Of a stretch of DNA of 64,000 bases, positions 42,622 through 54,990 are shown piece by piece. The position numbers were made by a program, and so were the translations under genes. Within the stretch, counting starts at the first letter, position 1; each line of letters begins with the position of its first letter. Under the pieces are notes generated by a model. It saw nothing but the letters and a program-made list of their open reading frames with translations. It was not told where the DNA came from and ran no database searches. Origin of the DNA: Eretmocerus hayati (Eukaryota > Arthropoda > Insecta > Hymenoptera > Aphelinidae); contig CM056743.1 in assembly GCA_029851415.1 (NCBI GenBank), positions 75,658,186 to 75,722,185 of the forward strand, given 5' to 3'.

Positions 42622-43172
42622 GGCGATGCGGTCACCGTGCACGCTGAAAGTTATTCGCACTTTCATCAAATTTGCTTGCGATTTGGGTAAAACGACGAGA
42701 AGACCCGCGTTCATTATCATCTAACTAGAGTTCGTCTTCTCATCGTTTCGCCTAAATTGTAAGAGGATCGGATAAAGGAGCGAATTACAAAGTGCCTATA
42801 TTACAGGTTAGGAAGTGCCCGCGCCCAAGTTTTTCGCACTTTTATCCGATTCTCTTGCGATTGGGGCGAAATGACGAGAAGACGAACTCGAGTTAGGTGA
42901 TAATAAACGCGGGTCTTCTCGTCGTTTAACCCAAATCGCACCCTGGTAAAAATATTTGACTCTAAATTCGACTCGAATATTAGACTCAAGTATTAGACTC
43001 AGGATTCGGGTCCTTTATTCGAGTCGGATATTTGAGTCGAATATTAGAGTCATTTTTTGGGGAATTAAAATAAGCCACTCAGCCTCATTAATAACTTTTC
43101 TCGATATTCCTAAGCCATTATATGGCCAAAAAATGATTGGAAAAAAGAAAAAAAAAACTAACATTGGGATTT

Positions 43173-43249
43173 CGGGTGCCGTCACCGGGATTCGAACCCA
43201 CTAACTTTCGGTTTGAAGTCCAACACTCTACATCCGTGGCTAGCGAGAC
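43173..43249 (-). ncRNA. tRNA-like module, left arm
   Basis: Minus strand: A-box-like TAGCCACGGATGTAGAG, then B-box GGTTCGAATCCC, followed by GGTGACGGCACCC. Close to tRNA layout and length (77 nt), but stems are imperfect. Probably a Pol III promoter remnant of tRNA origin. Confidence 0.5.
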
Positions 43250-43456
43250 GAGATACGGATAACGGCCTAAAAGGCGTACTTGAACTGCAAGTCACCGAAT
43301 GGAGAATATAGCATCCTGCTACTCATTCGCTCATTTCACGATAATACAAGTACTGTTGAGATGTTTCACAGTGAGTGACCCATTCGGAATAACGCTATAT
43401 TCTCCATACGGCTGCGCACACTTGAAGTAAGCCTTTTACGTTAACTAGGATATCTC

Positions 43457-43532
43457 GTCTCGCTGGCTACGGACGTAGAGGGTTGGACTTTGAATCGAAA
43501 GATTGTGAGTTCAAATCCCGGTGTCGGCACCC
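43457..43532 (+). ncRNA. tRNA-like module, right arm
   Basis: Plus strand mirror of the module at 43173-43249: TGGCTACGGACGTAGAG, then AGTTCAAATCCC and GTGTCGGCACCC. The B box has diverged by two bases. Both modules would transcribe toward the centre-distal ends of the palindrome. Confidence 0.5.
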
Positions 43533-44095
43533 GATATGTCATGTTTGTATTTTTTTTTTATTTTTTCCATTCATTTTCCATCCATATAATGGCTCAAAAA
43601 TATCGAGAAAAGTTATTAATAAGGCTCAGTCGGTTCCTTTAATTCCCCAAAAATTGACTCTAATATTCGACTCGAAAAAGGACCCAAATCCTGAGTCTAA
43701 TACTTGAGTCTAATATTCGAGTCGAATTTAGAGTCAAATATTTTTACCAGGGCAGGCAAATTTGATAGAAGTGCGAATAACTTCCAGCGTGCACGGTGCA
43801 CGGTGACCGCATCGCCTTAACAAGCTCTCAGGCTACCACCGGTCAAATCTTAAAATAAAGTGACATCAAACTCGTGCACACTGGTCACGACAATTTTTTC
43901 CACGGAAGGAGTGAACGAACAGGATAAACAATAAACTGCGTATCGAAGAGCACGGCCAAGAGCACGAACTCCTCGTAATTTTCATAACCAAACTCAGTGC
44001 CGAAGCACTGGTTGGCTTTACATGCTCAAGCAGCATACCAAAATGCAACATTGAGAACTTTGCGATCCATTTTCCCACGACACACCTTGCCGGAT

Positions 44096-44189
44096 CGGAT
44101 GGAAAACGATGAAATGATAAATCCGAATTCCGTCGCTGGCTGTTTGGGTAACCCTTGTAAGAGCACAAATTTTTTCAGCCTGATGACAT
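44096..44189 (-). pseudogene. P-type transposase exon 1 (THAP finger N-terminus)
   Basis: ATG at 44187-44189; the frame reads to NLCSYKGYPNSQRRNSDLSF, then HRFPSDPA, the first half of a THAP C2CH finger with the conserved FP. It ends at a good donor (AAG|GTGTGT). Damage: TGA at 44175-44177 and Tyr in place of the second zinc Cys. It pairs with exon 2 at 40028 by splice phase and by THAP spacing. Confidence 0.65.
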
Positions 44190-45504
44190 GCTGCTGCGAC
44201 TTCACCCCAGGCTATATAGATAATGTAGTACGACCGAAGACGATGGATACGAATTCTACAATTAAATGAATAATTCTTTTGCAAATGCAGAGATCGAATA
44301 AACATTAATTGTTGCCGAGAGCAAGCTAGCTACTTACTCGGGCGAATGTAAACAACTGGCGTTACCCAGCCAAGTTCTCGCGCGCACCAGCATCGTTTAG
44401 TAACCCCGAACGGGTCGCCACCTATCCGTTGGGTTACCGAACTAACGAGCGGTAACCCAAGCTCTGGCCCCGCAGAGCTTCACGGGACCTGTGCTTCTAT
44501 ACGGGTCTATCTTCGTTGGTTCGAGCGTACATGCGCAACTACAAATTTTTTCACGCTTGATTCGAACATTTGAAACTCTTTTTGTTCTTCAGTCCAGTCC
44601 AACGATGTGATGTTTACTGAAGTTAGTATTCTCATGAAGTATTCGCTGCCGACAAATTTCATGATCTCGTTTTCAGAGTAGAGAACTTCCTGGTGCCTAA
44701 GGGTCTCCTCCATCCGCATATTCTCAGATTCATAACATCCCCAGTTGGGCGGTTTGCATTAACAATGATATATGCTCAAACTCCTCTGGTAAGTAACATG
44801 ATGAAGTTCACTTTACAACATTCAAAGATTAAAATAAATGCAATGCTCCATGAGCAGAAACTGAAAGCAAACGCCAGTTTCCATAAGAATTGATGTTTTT
44901 ATACAGTGCCATGACGAAATTCAGTGAACTTCTTCACCTAGGACTTGAATCTGATATAAAATTCTAAGGTACATCCTACCCTCTTGGCTACCTCACTGTA
45001 GTATTCCTGTCAGGCAGTTTATCTTTATTACGCTTCAAGTAAGGAAGCTGTCAGGCAGCTTATCTTTATTGTTGTAATTATTCTCCAAAACTATCCCATG
45101 TCTTTTTATTCTACAGTTTACTTCTCTGAATATACTTCTTGATCTTGGAAACTCTTATCCCTCAGTTACCCTGGAGAATTCGTGACATTCCACACCCGAT
45201 AGAGGCGATGATACAATTCTCAATTCCCCCATGTCCAGAAATCCACTTACACTCTAACTCACCTGGTGGGAGTTTGATTCACACTCTTCTGATGCTACAG
45301 CAAATGAAATTGTTGCGAAATCCCATTGTTCTGTATTCACTTTGTGTGTATCGTGGGTTTTAGACATTGACAACTCTAGTTGGGATGAATATCGAGATAA
45401 CTTGAATATAAATGGATAAGAGAAACTGTACAATAGGGTGTCAGTTACTTACCAAGTTCCCCCGATCACCCATGCCACCCCCCACAATCTAATCATTTGG
45501 TAAG
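44190..45504. other. No gene seen
   Basis: Short ORFs at 44507-44719 (minus) and 45139-45363 (plus) are unrecognised. A 27-bp repeated phrase (GGCAGYTTATCTTTATT) occurs twice near 45014 and 45055. The block at 44470-44530 is shared inverted with 33405-33470. Confidence 0.4.
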
Positions 45505-45659
45505 ATATTTGTTTATTTGTTTATTTGAAAATCCAACGGGCAGCTTGTGCCCAAATACAAAATAAAATTTCCACCAATAGGTGAAACAACAACAATCACA
45601 ATTATATAAATTCTAATAACATTCTGCAAAAATAATAACAAAATATAAAATAATACTTG

Positions 45660-46448
45660 TCAATCTCCATAATGCTTAAAAGTATCTTTTCTCAATAACA
45701 TTTTGAAGACACAAATATTTCTCGATGACTGAATATCATTACATAGGCTGTTCCATCTTCTTATACCTCTAACTAGTGGCGAATTGAAGTATAGGTCAGA
45801 TCTTGCAAAAATTGTATTCACTGAAATTGTATTTCTAAGTTCATAGGAACTAACATGCTCAACAATTTTATGCCTCAAATCAGGTATATGTAGATTGCCT
45901 TTCTGTATTCCATACATGAGAACCAATTCATTATATTCATGCTGAGAAGCAATAGTATGAATTTCAAAAAGCTTGGATAGTTCAGAATAATCATGATCAA
46001 AACGATTGAAATTCACCTTCTTTTTAAATGCCAATACTCTGAGCAGTCTATGCTGCACTTGTTCAAGTTTATCTTTTAAATATTTTCTAAACGGAGACCA
46101 AATTTGAGACCCAAAATTTAAGATCGGTCTCACAAGCGAGTTGAACAAATATTTTATTGATTCACAATTTCTGAAATCTCTTGTAATACTATTCACATAG
46201 CCTAAAACTCTGTTGGCTTTATTAACCGTGTAATCAACATGGAGATCAAACTTAAGACTCGAATCAAAAATAACACCAAGATCTTTAACTGAGTTAACAC
46301 AAGATAAATCTTCCTCACCCAGTTTATAAATAAACTGAAACTTATCATGTCTTCTGACAAACCGAATATAACAGCATTTTTTAATATTTAAAACCAGCTT
46401 ATTTTCTTTAGACCAGTTCATTATAGAATCAAGGTCTCTTTGTAGCCT
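45660..46448 (-). pseudogene. LINE ORF2, 3' portion
   Basis: Continues the RT thumb and C-terminal domain: GRLQRDLDSIMNWSKENKL, VKDLGVIFDSSLKF, LVRPILNFGSQIWSPF and RRWNSLCNDIQ. Ends at 45660. The frame matches ORF2 upstream exactly once the 8,592-bp insert and one CT duplicate are discounted. Confidence 0.92.
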
Positions 46449-46479
46449 CCCTGCTGCAAGAGATGGATAGGATCGGATT

Positions 46480-49400
46480 GAACTTATAGTCTATCCAGTT
46501 TTATTCAATATGTGAAACACGTTTTTCTGTATTGAGCCGGGTAGAAAGACGAATCCTCGCGAATTCAGAAAATGGGTATTCCCGACCAATGGAAGTCTAT
46601 CCATCGAAACGGTATAAAAATAGATCAGTTCTATCCAGTTCTATACGCCAAACTGGTATACAATACAACGGATGAATCCGATCCAATCCTCACAAATTGT
46701 ATTCAGACCTCGCCACTCAATCCGATCCTATCCGGTTCTATACACGGTAACGGTATTCAATCCGAATCTATCCGGTTTGATGCCTATAAATTGTATTCAG
46801 ACCCCGGCATTCAATCCGATCCTATCCGGTTCTATACGCGATACCGGTATTCAATCCGATCCTATCCGGATCAATGCTCACGAATTGTATTCAGATCCCG
46901 CCATTGAATCCGGTCCTATCCGGTTCTATACACGATACCGGTATTCAATCCGAATCTGTCTGGATCAATGCCTATAAATTGTATTCAGACCCCGCCACTC
47001 AAACCACTCCTATCCGGTTCTACATACGATACCGGTATTCAATCCGAATCTATCCGGCTTTATGCCTGCGATATGTATTCAGACCCCGCCATTCAATCTG
47101 ATCCTATCCGGTTCTATACACACTACCGGGATTCAATTCGAATCTATCCGGTTCGATGCCCACAAATTGTATTCAGATCCCGCCATTCTATCCGCTCCTA
47201 TCCGGTTCTATACACGATACCGGTATTGAATTCAATCCTATCCGGATCAGTACCTACAAATTGTATCCAGACGCTGGCATTCAATCCTAACCTATCCGGC
47301 TCAATGCCTACAAATTGTATTCAGACCCCGCCATTCAATCCGATTCTATCCGGTTCTATACACGATACCGGTATTGAATTCAATCCTATCCGGATCAGTA
47401 CCTACAAATTGTATCCAGACGCTGGCATTCAATCCTAACCTATCCGGCTCAATGCCTACAAATTGTATTCAGACCCCGCCATTCAATCCGATTCTATCCG
47501 GTTCTATACACGATACCGGTATTCAATCCGATCCCATCCGGTTCAATGCCTACGATATGTATTCAGACCCCGCCATTCAATCCGGTTCTATCCGGTTCTA
47601 TACACGGTACCGGTATTGAATCCGATCCTATCCGGATCAATACCTACAAATTGTATCCAGACCCTGGCATTCAATCCGAACCTATCCGGGTCAGTGCCTA
47701 CAAATTGTATTCAGACCCCGCCATCCACCCCAATCCTATACGGTCCTATCCGAATCGATCCCTGAAATTGGAACTGCATTCCCCAACTAATCCAATCAAC
47801 AAAAGAATGATTCGGATGATTGAATTGATCGGACTCATTCGGACTGGTGATGATTGTCTCAATCCACTCCCTTTTCAGCACACTCCTCAACAGATTCGGG
47901 CTTAGTACTAGACAGAAGAGTCATCTCAGACTATATCATATGATACAAATGGACACCATATTTCCGCATTCACAATTCATCGCATCTTAAGACTTACGCT
48001 CGCAACTTATAACTAACGCACTGAGAATTCCGAATGAGATCTGCCTTATATATGAATCGAGCAGATAGTTCGTCACTTGCGAGAGAAGAAATATACGTGT
48101 TTCTCGTCTGTACTTCAAAGTGCACGAGAAACGCCACCAAGTGGCAGGTGTTGGAATGATAGTCCTGCCTCCAACTATTGCACCAAGAATTCAATCAGAT
48201 CCTATCCGGTTCTATACACAGAAACGGTATGAACTCCCTTCGGCCACTCGGGTTCAATGCCTATTAATTGTATTCAGTCATGGCCGATCAATCCAGTCCT
48301 ATCCGGTTCTCTACCTCCTACTGGCATTTGATCCTATCCTATCCAACTCTAAACACGGTACCGGTATTCAATCCGAATCCATCCGGTTCGATGCCTACGA
48401 ATTGTATTCAGACCCCGGCTTTCAATCCGATCCTGTCCGGTTGTATATACGGTCCAGGTATTCAATCCGATCCTATCCCCATTAATGCCTAAGAATTGTA
48501 TCCAGACCCCGCCATTCGATCCGGTTCTATACACGGTAACGGTATTCAATCCGAATCTATACGGTTTCATGCCCATAAATTGTATTCAGACCCCGGCTTC
48601 CAATCCGACCCTATCCGGTTGTATATACGGTACCGATATTCAATTCTTTCCTAACCGGCTCTATACACAGGGTTGGTATGAACTGCTTCGGATCATTCCG
48701 GTTCAATACCAAGAAACTGTATTCAGCAGCCCGCCTTTCAATCTGATCCAATCCGGTCCTATACACGACACCGGTATCCAATCCGAATCCATCCGGTTCG
48801 ATGCCTACGAATTGTATTCAGACCCCGGCTTTCAATCCGATCCTGTCCGGTTGTATATACGGTCCAGGTATCCAGTCCGATCCTATCCGCATCAATGCCT
48901 AAGAATTGTATCCAGACCTCGCCATTCGATTCGGTTCTATACACGGTAACGGTATTCAATCCGAATCTATCGGGTTTGATGCCTACAAATTGTATTCAGA
49001 CCCCGGTTTTCAATCCGATCCTATCCGGTTGTATATACGGTACAGGGATTCCATTCGATCCTATCCGGATCAATGCCTATACATTTTATTCAGACCCCGC
49101 CATTCAATCCGCTCCTATCCGGTTCCATACCCGGTACCCGTGTTCAATCCGAATCTGTCTGGATCAATGCCTATAAATTGTATTCAGACCCCGCCACTCA
49201 ATCCGCTCCTATCCGGTTCTACATACGATACCGGTATTCAATCCGAATCTATCCGGCTTTATGCCTGCGATATGTATTCAGACCCCGCCATTCAATCTGA
49301 TCCTATCCGGTTCTATACACACTACCGGGATTCAATCCGATCTTATCCGATTCAGTGCCTATAAATTGTATTTAGACCCTGCCATTTAACCCGCTCCTAT

Positions 49401-51840
49401 CCGGTTTTATACACGATCCCGGTATTCAATCCGATCCTATCCGGTTGAATGCCTACGATATGTATTCAGACCCCGCCATTCAATCCGGTTCTACTCGGTT
49501 CTATACACGCTACCGGTATTCAATCCGAATCTATCCGGTTTCATGCCCATAAATTGTATTCAGACCCCGGCTTCCAATCCGACCCTATCCGGTTGTATAT
49601 ACGGTACCGAAATTCAATTCTTTCCTAACCGGCTCTATACACAGGGTTGGTATGAACTGCTTCGGATCATTCCGGTTCAATACCAAGAAACTGTATTCAG
49701 CAGCCCGCCTTTCAATCTGATCCAATCCGGTCCTATACACGACACCGGTATCCAATCCGAATCCATCCGGTTCGATGCCTACGAATTGTATTCAGACCCC
49801 GGCTTTCAATCCGATCCTGTCCGGTTGTATATACGGTCCAGGTATCCAGTCCGATCCTATCCGCATCAATGCCTAAGAATTGTATCCAGACCTCGCCATT
49901 CGATTCGGTTCTATACACGGTAACGGTATTCAATCCGAATCTATCCGGTTTGATGCCTACAAATTGTATTCAGACCCCGGTTTTCAATCCGATCCTATCC
50001 GGTTGTATATACGGTACAGGGATTCCATTCGATCCTATCCGGATCAATGCCTATACATTTTATTCAGACCCCGCCATTCAATCCGCTCCTATCCGGTTCC
50101 ATACCCGGTACCCGTGTTCAATCCGAATCTGTCTGGATCAATGCCTATAAATTGTATTCAGACCCCGCCACTCAATCCGCTCCTATCCGGTTCTACATAC
50201 GATACCGGTATTCAATCCGAATCTATCCGGCTTTATGCCTGCGATATGTATTCAGACCCCGCCATTCAATCTGATCCTATCCGGTTCTATACACACTACC
50301 GGGATTCAATCCGATCTTATCCGATTCAGTGCCTATAAATTGTATTTAGACCCTGCCATTTAACCCGCTCCTATCCGGTTTTATACACGATCCCGGTATT
50401 CAATCCGATCCTATCCGGTTGAATGCCTACGATATGTATTCAGACCCCGCCATTCAATCCGGTTCTACTCGGTTCTATACACGCTACCGGTATTCAATCT
50501 GAGTCTATCCGGTTTCATGCCCATAAATTGTATTCAGACCCCGGCCTCCAATCCGACCCTATCCGGTTGTATATACGGTACCGATATTCAATTCTTTCTT
50601 AACCGGTTCTATACACAGGGTTGGTATGAACCGCTTCGGATTATTCTAGTTCAATACCAAGAGACTGTATTCAGCAGCCCGCCTTTTAATCTGATCCAAT
50701 CCGGTCCTATACACGACACCGGTATTCAATCCGAATCCATCCGGTTCGATGCCACGAATTGTATTCAGACCCCGGCTTTCAATCCGATCCTGTCCGGTTG
50801 TATATACGGTCCAGGTATTCAATCCGATCCTATCCCCATTAATGCCTAAGAATTGTATCCAGACCCCGCCATTCGATCCGGTTCTATACACGGTAACGGT
50901 ATTCAATCCGAATCTATCCGGTTTGATGCCTACAAATTGTATTCAGACCCCGGTTTTCAATCCGATCCTTTCCGGTTGTATATACGGTACAGGGATTCCA
51001 TTCGATCCTATCCGGATCAATGCCTATAAATTTTATTCAGACCCCGCCATTCAATCCGCTCCTATCTGGTTCCATACCCGGTACCCGTGTTCAATCCGAA
51101 TCTATCCGGTTTGATGCCTACAAGTTGTATTCAGACCCCGGCTTCCAATTTGATCCTATCCGGTTGTATATACGGCACGGGTATTCGATCCGATCCTATC
51201 CGGATCAATGCCTATGAATCAGGTTCAGTCCTCGCCCTTTAATCGAATCCCACCCTTTCTATACACGGTAACGGTATTCATTTCTTTCCTATCCGGTTCT
51301 CTACACAGGATCGGTATGAACTACTTTGGATCATTCCGGTTCAATACCAAGAAACTGTATTCGGCAGTCCGCCATCCAATCCGATCCAATCCGGTCCTAT
51401 ACACGATTCCGGTATCCAATCCAAATCTATTCGGTTAGATGCCTGTGAATTGTGTTCAGACCAGGCATTTCATCCGATTCTATCCGGATCAATGTCTATG
51501 AAACGTATTCAGACCTTGCTATTCAATCCGGATCTATCCGATTCTATATGCAGGACCAGTATGAACTTCTCTGAATCATCCCGGTTCAATACCAAGAAAC
51601 TGTATTCAGCAGCCCGCCATTCAATCTGATCCAGTCCGGTCCCCGGCCCTATAGACGATTCCGGTATTCAATCCGAATATATTCGGTCCGATGCCTGTGA
51701 ATTGTATTCAGACCCCGGCATTTCATCCGATCCTATCCGGATCAATGTCTATAAAACGTATCCAGGCCTCGCTATTCAATCCGGTCCTATCCGGTTCTAT
51801 ACATAGTAACGGTATCCAATCCGAATATATCCGGTTCGAT
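46480..51840 (+). repeat. Satellite array 1, about 94-bp units
   Basis: Unit: TGCCTACAAATTGTATTCAG, then ACCCCGCCATTCAATCC, GATCCTATCCGGTTCTATAC and ACGATACCGGTATTCAATCC. Each unit holds two related halves of about 47 bp sharing ATTCAATCCGATCCTATCCGG. About 50 units, variably diverged. Interrupted by about 300 bp of unrelated sequence near 47790-48180. Within it, a 974-bp block is duplicated (see separate entry). Confidence 0.9.
48551..50498 (+). repeat. Two 974-bp higher-order repeat copies
   Basis: 48551-49524 and 49525-50498 are nearly identical over their full length, and a third partial copy starts at 50499. Each covers about ten satellite units of differing sequence, including the marker ACACAGGGTTGGTATGAACT. 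Identity far exceeds that between neighbouring monomers. Confidence 0.9.
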
Positions 51841-54800
51841 GCCTACGATTAAATTGGGGACGAGGCCGGATTTGAGTGGTATCGATCCGGATTGGAATAC
51901 TCTCATCCAATACACAGAAGTTGGATTGAAGCGGATAGGCACATTGAGGTTATCCCTTTATTTGGCTTTTGATGTGGATTGGATTGGATTAATTCGAGCC
52001 GAGGGGCGTCTCACTGAATGGTAGCCTATGTTGCTGCTGGCCGCTGTTGGTCGCATGCGGTATGATTTCTCCTGCTGCGAATCCTCTCCAAGCAGCCTAC
52101 AGCAGCCAGGCATGTGCCCGCATGTGCCTGGCAGCAACGGGTAGCGAACTCGGCTGCCGCACGCACACTAGCACATACCTGTCCAGCTATGGGCCACTTG
52201 GACAGGATAATTCATACCGCATGCGACCAACAGCGGCCGGCAGCAGAATCGGCTGCCATTCAGTGAGTTGCCCTTTGATTCGAGCACAAGGCCGGATTAG
52301 AATGGGATTGATTTGGATAGGAGTACTTCCCACCAATACACCAAAGTTGGTTTGAAGTGGATAGGAGGTCTGTTCATCTACGTGTATTCTGCATTGGTGC
52401 GGATTAGATGAGTTCGATTCGGGAATGAGGTCGGATTGAAGTAATATTAGTCCGGATTGGAATATTACCACCCAATCCACAGAAGTTGGATTGAAGCGGA
52501 TAGGAACATCGCGGTTCTCCCTCAATTTGGCTTTGGATGTGGATTCGATTGGATTCAATCGAGCCCAAGACCGGATTAGAATGGGATTGATTCGGATGAG
52601 AATACTCCCCTCCAATACGCAAATGCTGGACAGGAGCGAATAGGCACACTGTTGCTTTACCTCTATTCGGCATTGAACGCGGATTGCATTGCATTGAGTT
52701 GGGGACTAGGCCGAATCGAAGTGGTATTGATCCGGATTGGAATACTCTCATCGAATACACCAAAGTTGGATTGAAGCGGATGGGCACACTGCTGCTCTAA
52801 TACCTTCATTCGGCAATAGATGCGGATTGGATTTGTATTGAATTGAGGACAAGGCCAGATTGAGATGGTATTGATCCGGATGGGAATACTCTCATTCAAT
52901 ACACGGAAGTTCGATTGAAACGGATAGGCGCATTGCTCTTCTCCCTCAATTTGGCTTTGAATGTGGATTGGATTGGATTGGATTCAATCGAGCACGAGGC
53001 CAGACTGGAGCGGGACTGATCCGGATTGGAATACTGCCATCCAATACAACTAAGTTGGATTGATGCGGATAGGCATATTGCTGCTCTACCTCTATACAGC
53101 ATAAGAAGCGGATTGGATCGCATTGGATTAAGGACAATGCCGGATTGAAATAGTATTGATCCGGATTGGAGTATTATCATCCAATACACAGAAATTGGAT
53201 TGAAGCGGATAGGCACATTGCGGTACAACCTCAATTCAGCTCTGGATGCGGATTGGATTGGATTCAATCGAGCGCAAGGCAGGATTGAAGTGGTGTTGAT
53301 CTGGATTGGCATACTCTCATCCTATACACAGAAGTTGGTTTGAAGCGGATAGGCGCATTGCTCTTCTCCCTCAATTTGGTTTTGGATGTGGATTGGATTG
53401 GATTGGATTCATTTGAGCACAAGGCCGTACTGGAGTGGGATTGATCCGTTGGTATACTTCCATCCAATACACCAAAGTTGGATTGAAGCGGATAGGCACA
53501 CTGCTGCTCTAATACCTTCATTCGGCATTAGATGCGGATTGGATCGTATTGAATTGAGGACAAGGCCGGATTGAAGTGGTATTGATCCGGATGGGAATAC
53601 TTCCATCCAATACCCAAAAGTTGGATTGAAGCGGATAGAAAGACTGCTACTTTGCCTCCGTTCGACCTTGCATGCGGATTGGACTGGATTCAGTCGAGGA
53701 CAAGCTCGGATTGGAGTGGTATTGATCCGGATTGGGTAACTTCCATCCAATACCCAAATTATGGATTGAAGCGGATAGGGAGACTGCTTCTTCAATCCCA
53801 TCCGGCATAGGATGCGGATTGGACAGGATTCAGTCGAGGACAAGCCCGGATTGGGGAGGGGGGTATCGATACGGATTTGGAAACGTCTATCCAATACCCG
53901 AAAGTTGGATTGAAGCGGATAGAATGACTGCTTCTCTGCCTCCATCCGGCATTCGATGCCGATTGTACAAGATTAAGTCGAGGACAAGCCCGGATTGGAG
54001 TGGTATTGATCCGGATTGAGGAACTTCTATCCAATACCACAAAGTTAGATTGGAGCGGATAGGAAGACTGCTTCTCTGACCCCATTCGGCATCGGATGCG
54101 GATTGGACAGGATTCAATCGATGAAAAGCTCGGATTGGAGTGGTATTGATCCGGATTGGGTCACTTCCACCAAATGCCCAAATCATTGATTGAAACGGAT
54201 AGGGAGACTGCTTCTGCTACGTCATTCGGCATTGGCTGCGGATTGGACTGGATTCAGTTGAGGCCAAGCCTGGATTGGGGTGGTATTGATCCGGATTGGG
54301 AAACGTCTATCCAATACCCAAAAGTTGGATTGAAGCGGACAGAAAGACTGCCCCTCCGCCTCCTTCGGCATTGCTGCAGATTGGACTGGATTCAGTTGAG
54401 GCCAAGCCCGGATTGGGGTAGTATTGATCCGGATTGGAATACTATCATCCAATACACCGAAGTCGGATTGAAGCGGATAGGCATATGGCGGTTCTACCCC
54501 AATCCGGCTTTGGCTGGGGATTGGATCGCGGATTCAATCGAGCACGTAGCCGGATTGAGATGAGATTCATTCGGATTGAAATACTCCTATTCAATACACC
54601 AATGTTGGATTTAAATGGTATTGACCCGGATTGAAGCGTTGGAAGTTGATGCATTCTTTTTGGATTCACAGGGATCAGAGTCTCTCCCTAATTGTGTACT
54701 GGAACGGATTCGACTCAATCATCCGTTTCGTCATTGAGTTGTATTCGGCTCTAACCTCGTGAATACTGGATTGAACCGGATTACATTGAATCGAGATTTT

Positions 54801-54990
54801 GTTCATAGATTCGGATTCGTCTGTGATCTACCCATAAGTCCTATAGATGCGGATTCGGACGGATTCGTTTAATGCTTCAATCTTGCATTCAGCCGGACTA
54901 TATAGGTCCCTCGGCGGATTCAAATCGATTGGACCTCAATGCCACTTTTCTCGCGTGCGGATAGACTTGGTAGATCCGGATTGGTTCGGA
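51840..54990 (-). repeat. Satellite array 2, about 142-bp units
   Basis: Plus-strand unit: TTGAAGCGGATAGGCACA, CTGCTGCTCTACCTTCATTC, GGCATTGGATGCGGATTGGA, TTCAATCGAGGACAAGGCCG and GATTGGAATACTTCCATCC. It shares GGATTG/CCAATC words with array 1 in reverse sense. About 20 diverged units. The ORFs on both strands are repeat artefacts. Confidence 0.88.
52011..52267. mobile_element. 257-bp MITE inside satellite array 2
   Basis: Inverted ends TCACTGAATGG(T/C)AGCC extend for about 55 bp through GGCCGCTGTTGGTCGCATGC. GC-rich interior with CAGCAG words. No clear target duplication. It is unrelated to the satellites that surround it. Confidence 0.8.

Larger units (their letters stand above)
42941..43752. 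mobile_element. 812-bp palindrome carrying inverted tRNA-like modules
   Basis: Starts CCCTGGTAAAAATATTTGAC and ends with the complement. The two arms are inverted copies of about 390 bp meeting near 43345. CA is duplicated at the borders, judged against the mirror arm of the host element. Terminal zones hold repeats of GACTCGAATATTAGACTC-like words. Each arm contains a tRNA-like block. No protein ORF. Confidence 0.88.
42622..43816. mobile_element. Palindromic TTAA-flanked element with nested palindrome
   Basis: Ends GGCGATGCGGTCACCGTGCA and complement, with TTAA immediately outside on both sides (42618-42621, 43817-43820). The arms are long inverted repeats (GAAAGTTATTCGCACTTTCA...; CGACGAGAAGACCCGCGTT...). 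TTAA duplication points to piggyBac-type mobilisation. The right arm is interrupted by the 812-bp element at 42941-43752. No ORF. Confidence 0.88.
40029..44095 (-). other. Inferred first intron of P-type transposase gene
   Basis: The donor AAG|GTGTGT at 44096/44095 and the acceptor TTCCTTGCAG| at 40029 join a phase-2 codon so that the THAP finger reads through FPSDPAR into RIQW, as expected for THAP spacing. The intron contains two composite repeat insertions (40789-42395 and 42622-43816). The flanks 40030-40788 and 43817-44095 hold nothing recognisable apart from short ORFs. Confidence 0.6.

Noticed and set aside
46572..51438. Long overlapping plus-strand ORFs rich in repeated IQSDPIR/YSDPA words
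   Set aside because: They read through 94-bp satellite monomers in several frames at once, with period not divisible by three, so they reflect lack of stops in the repeat and not a protein.
46480..51840. CRISPR-like array
   Set aside because: Units are contiguous diverged monomers without unique spacers, in a eukaryotic repeat context.
52187..54085. Minus and plus ORFs rich in PIRINTTPIR/LQSNF words
   Set aside because: Same artefact in the second satellite array; both strands are open and change frame from unit to unit.
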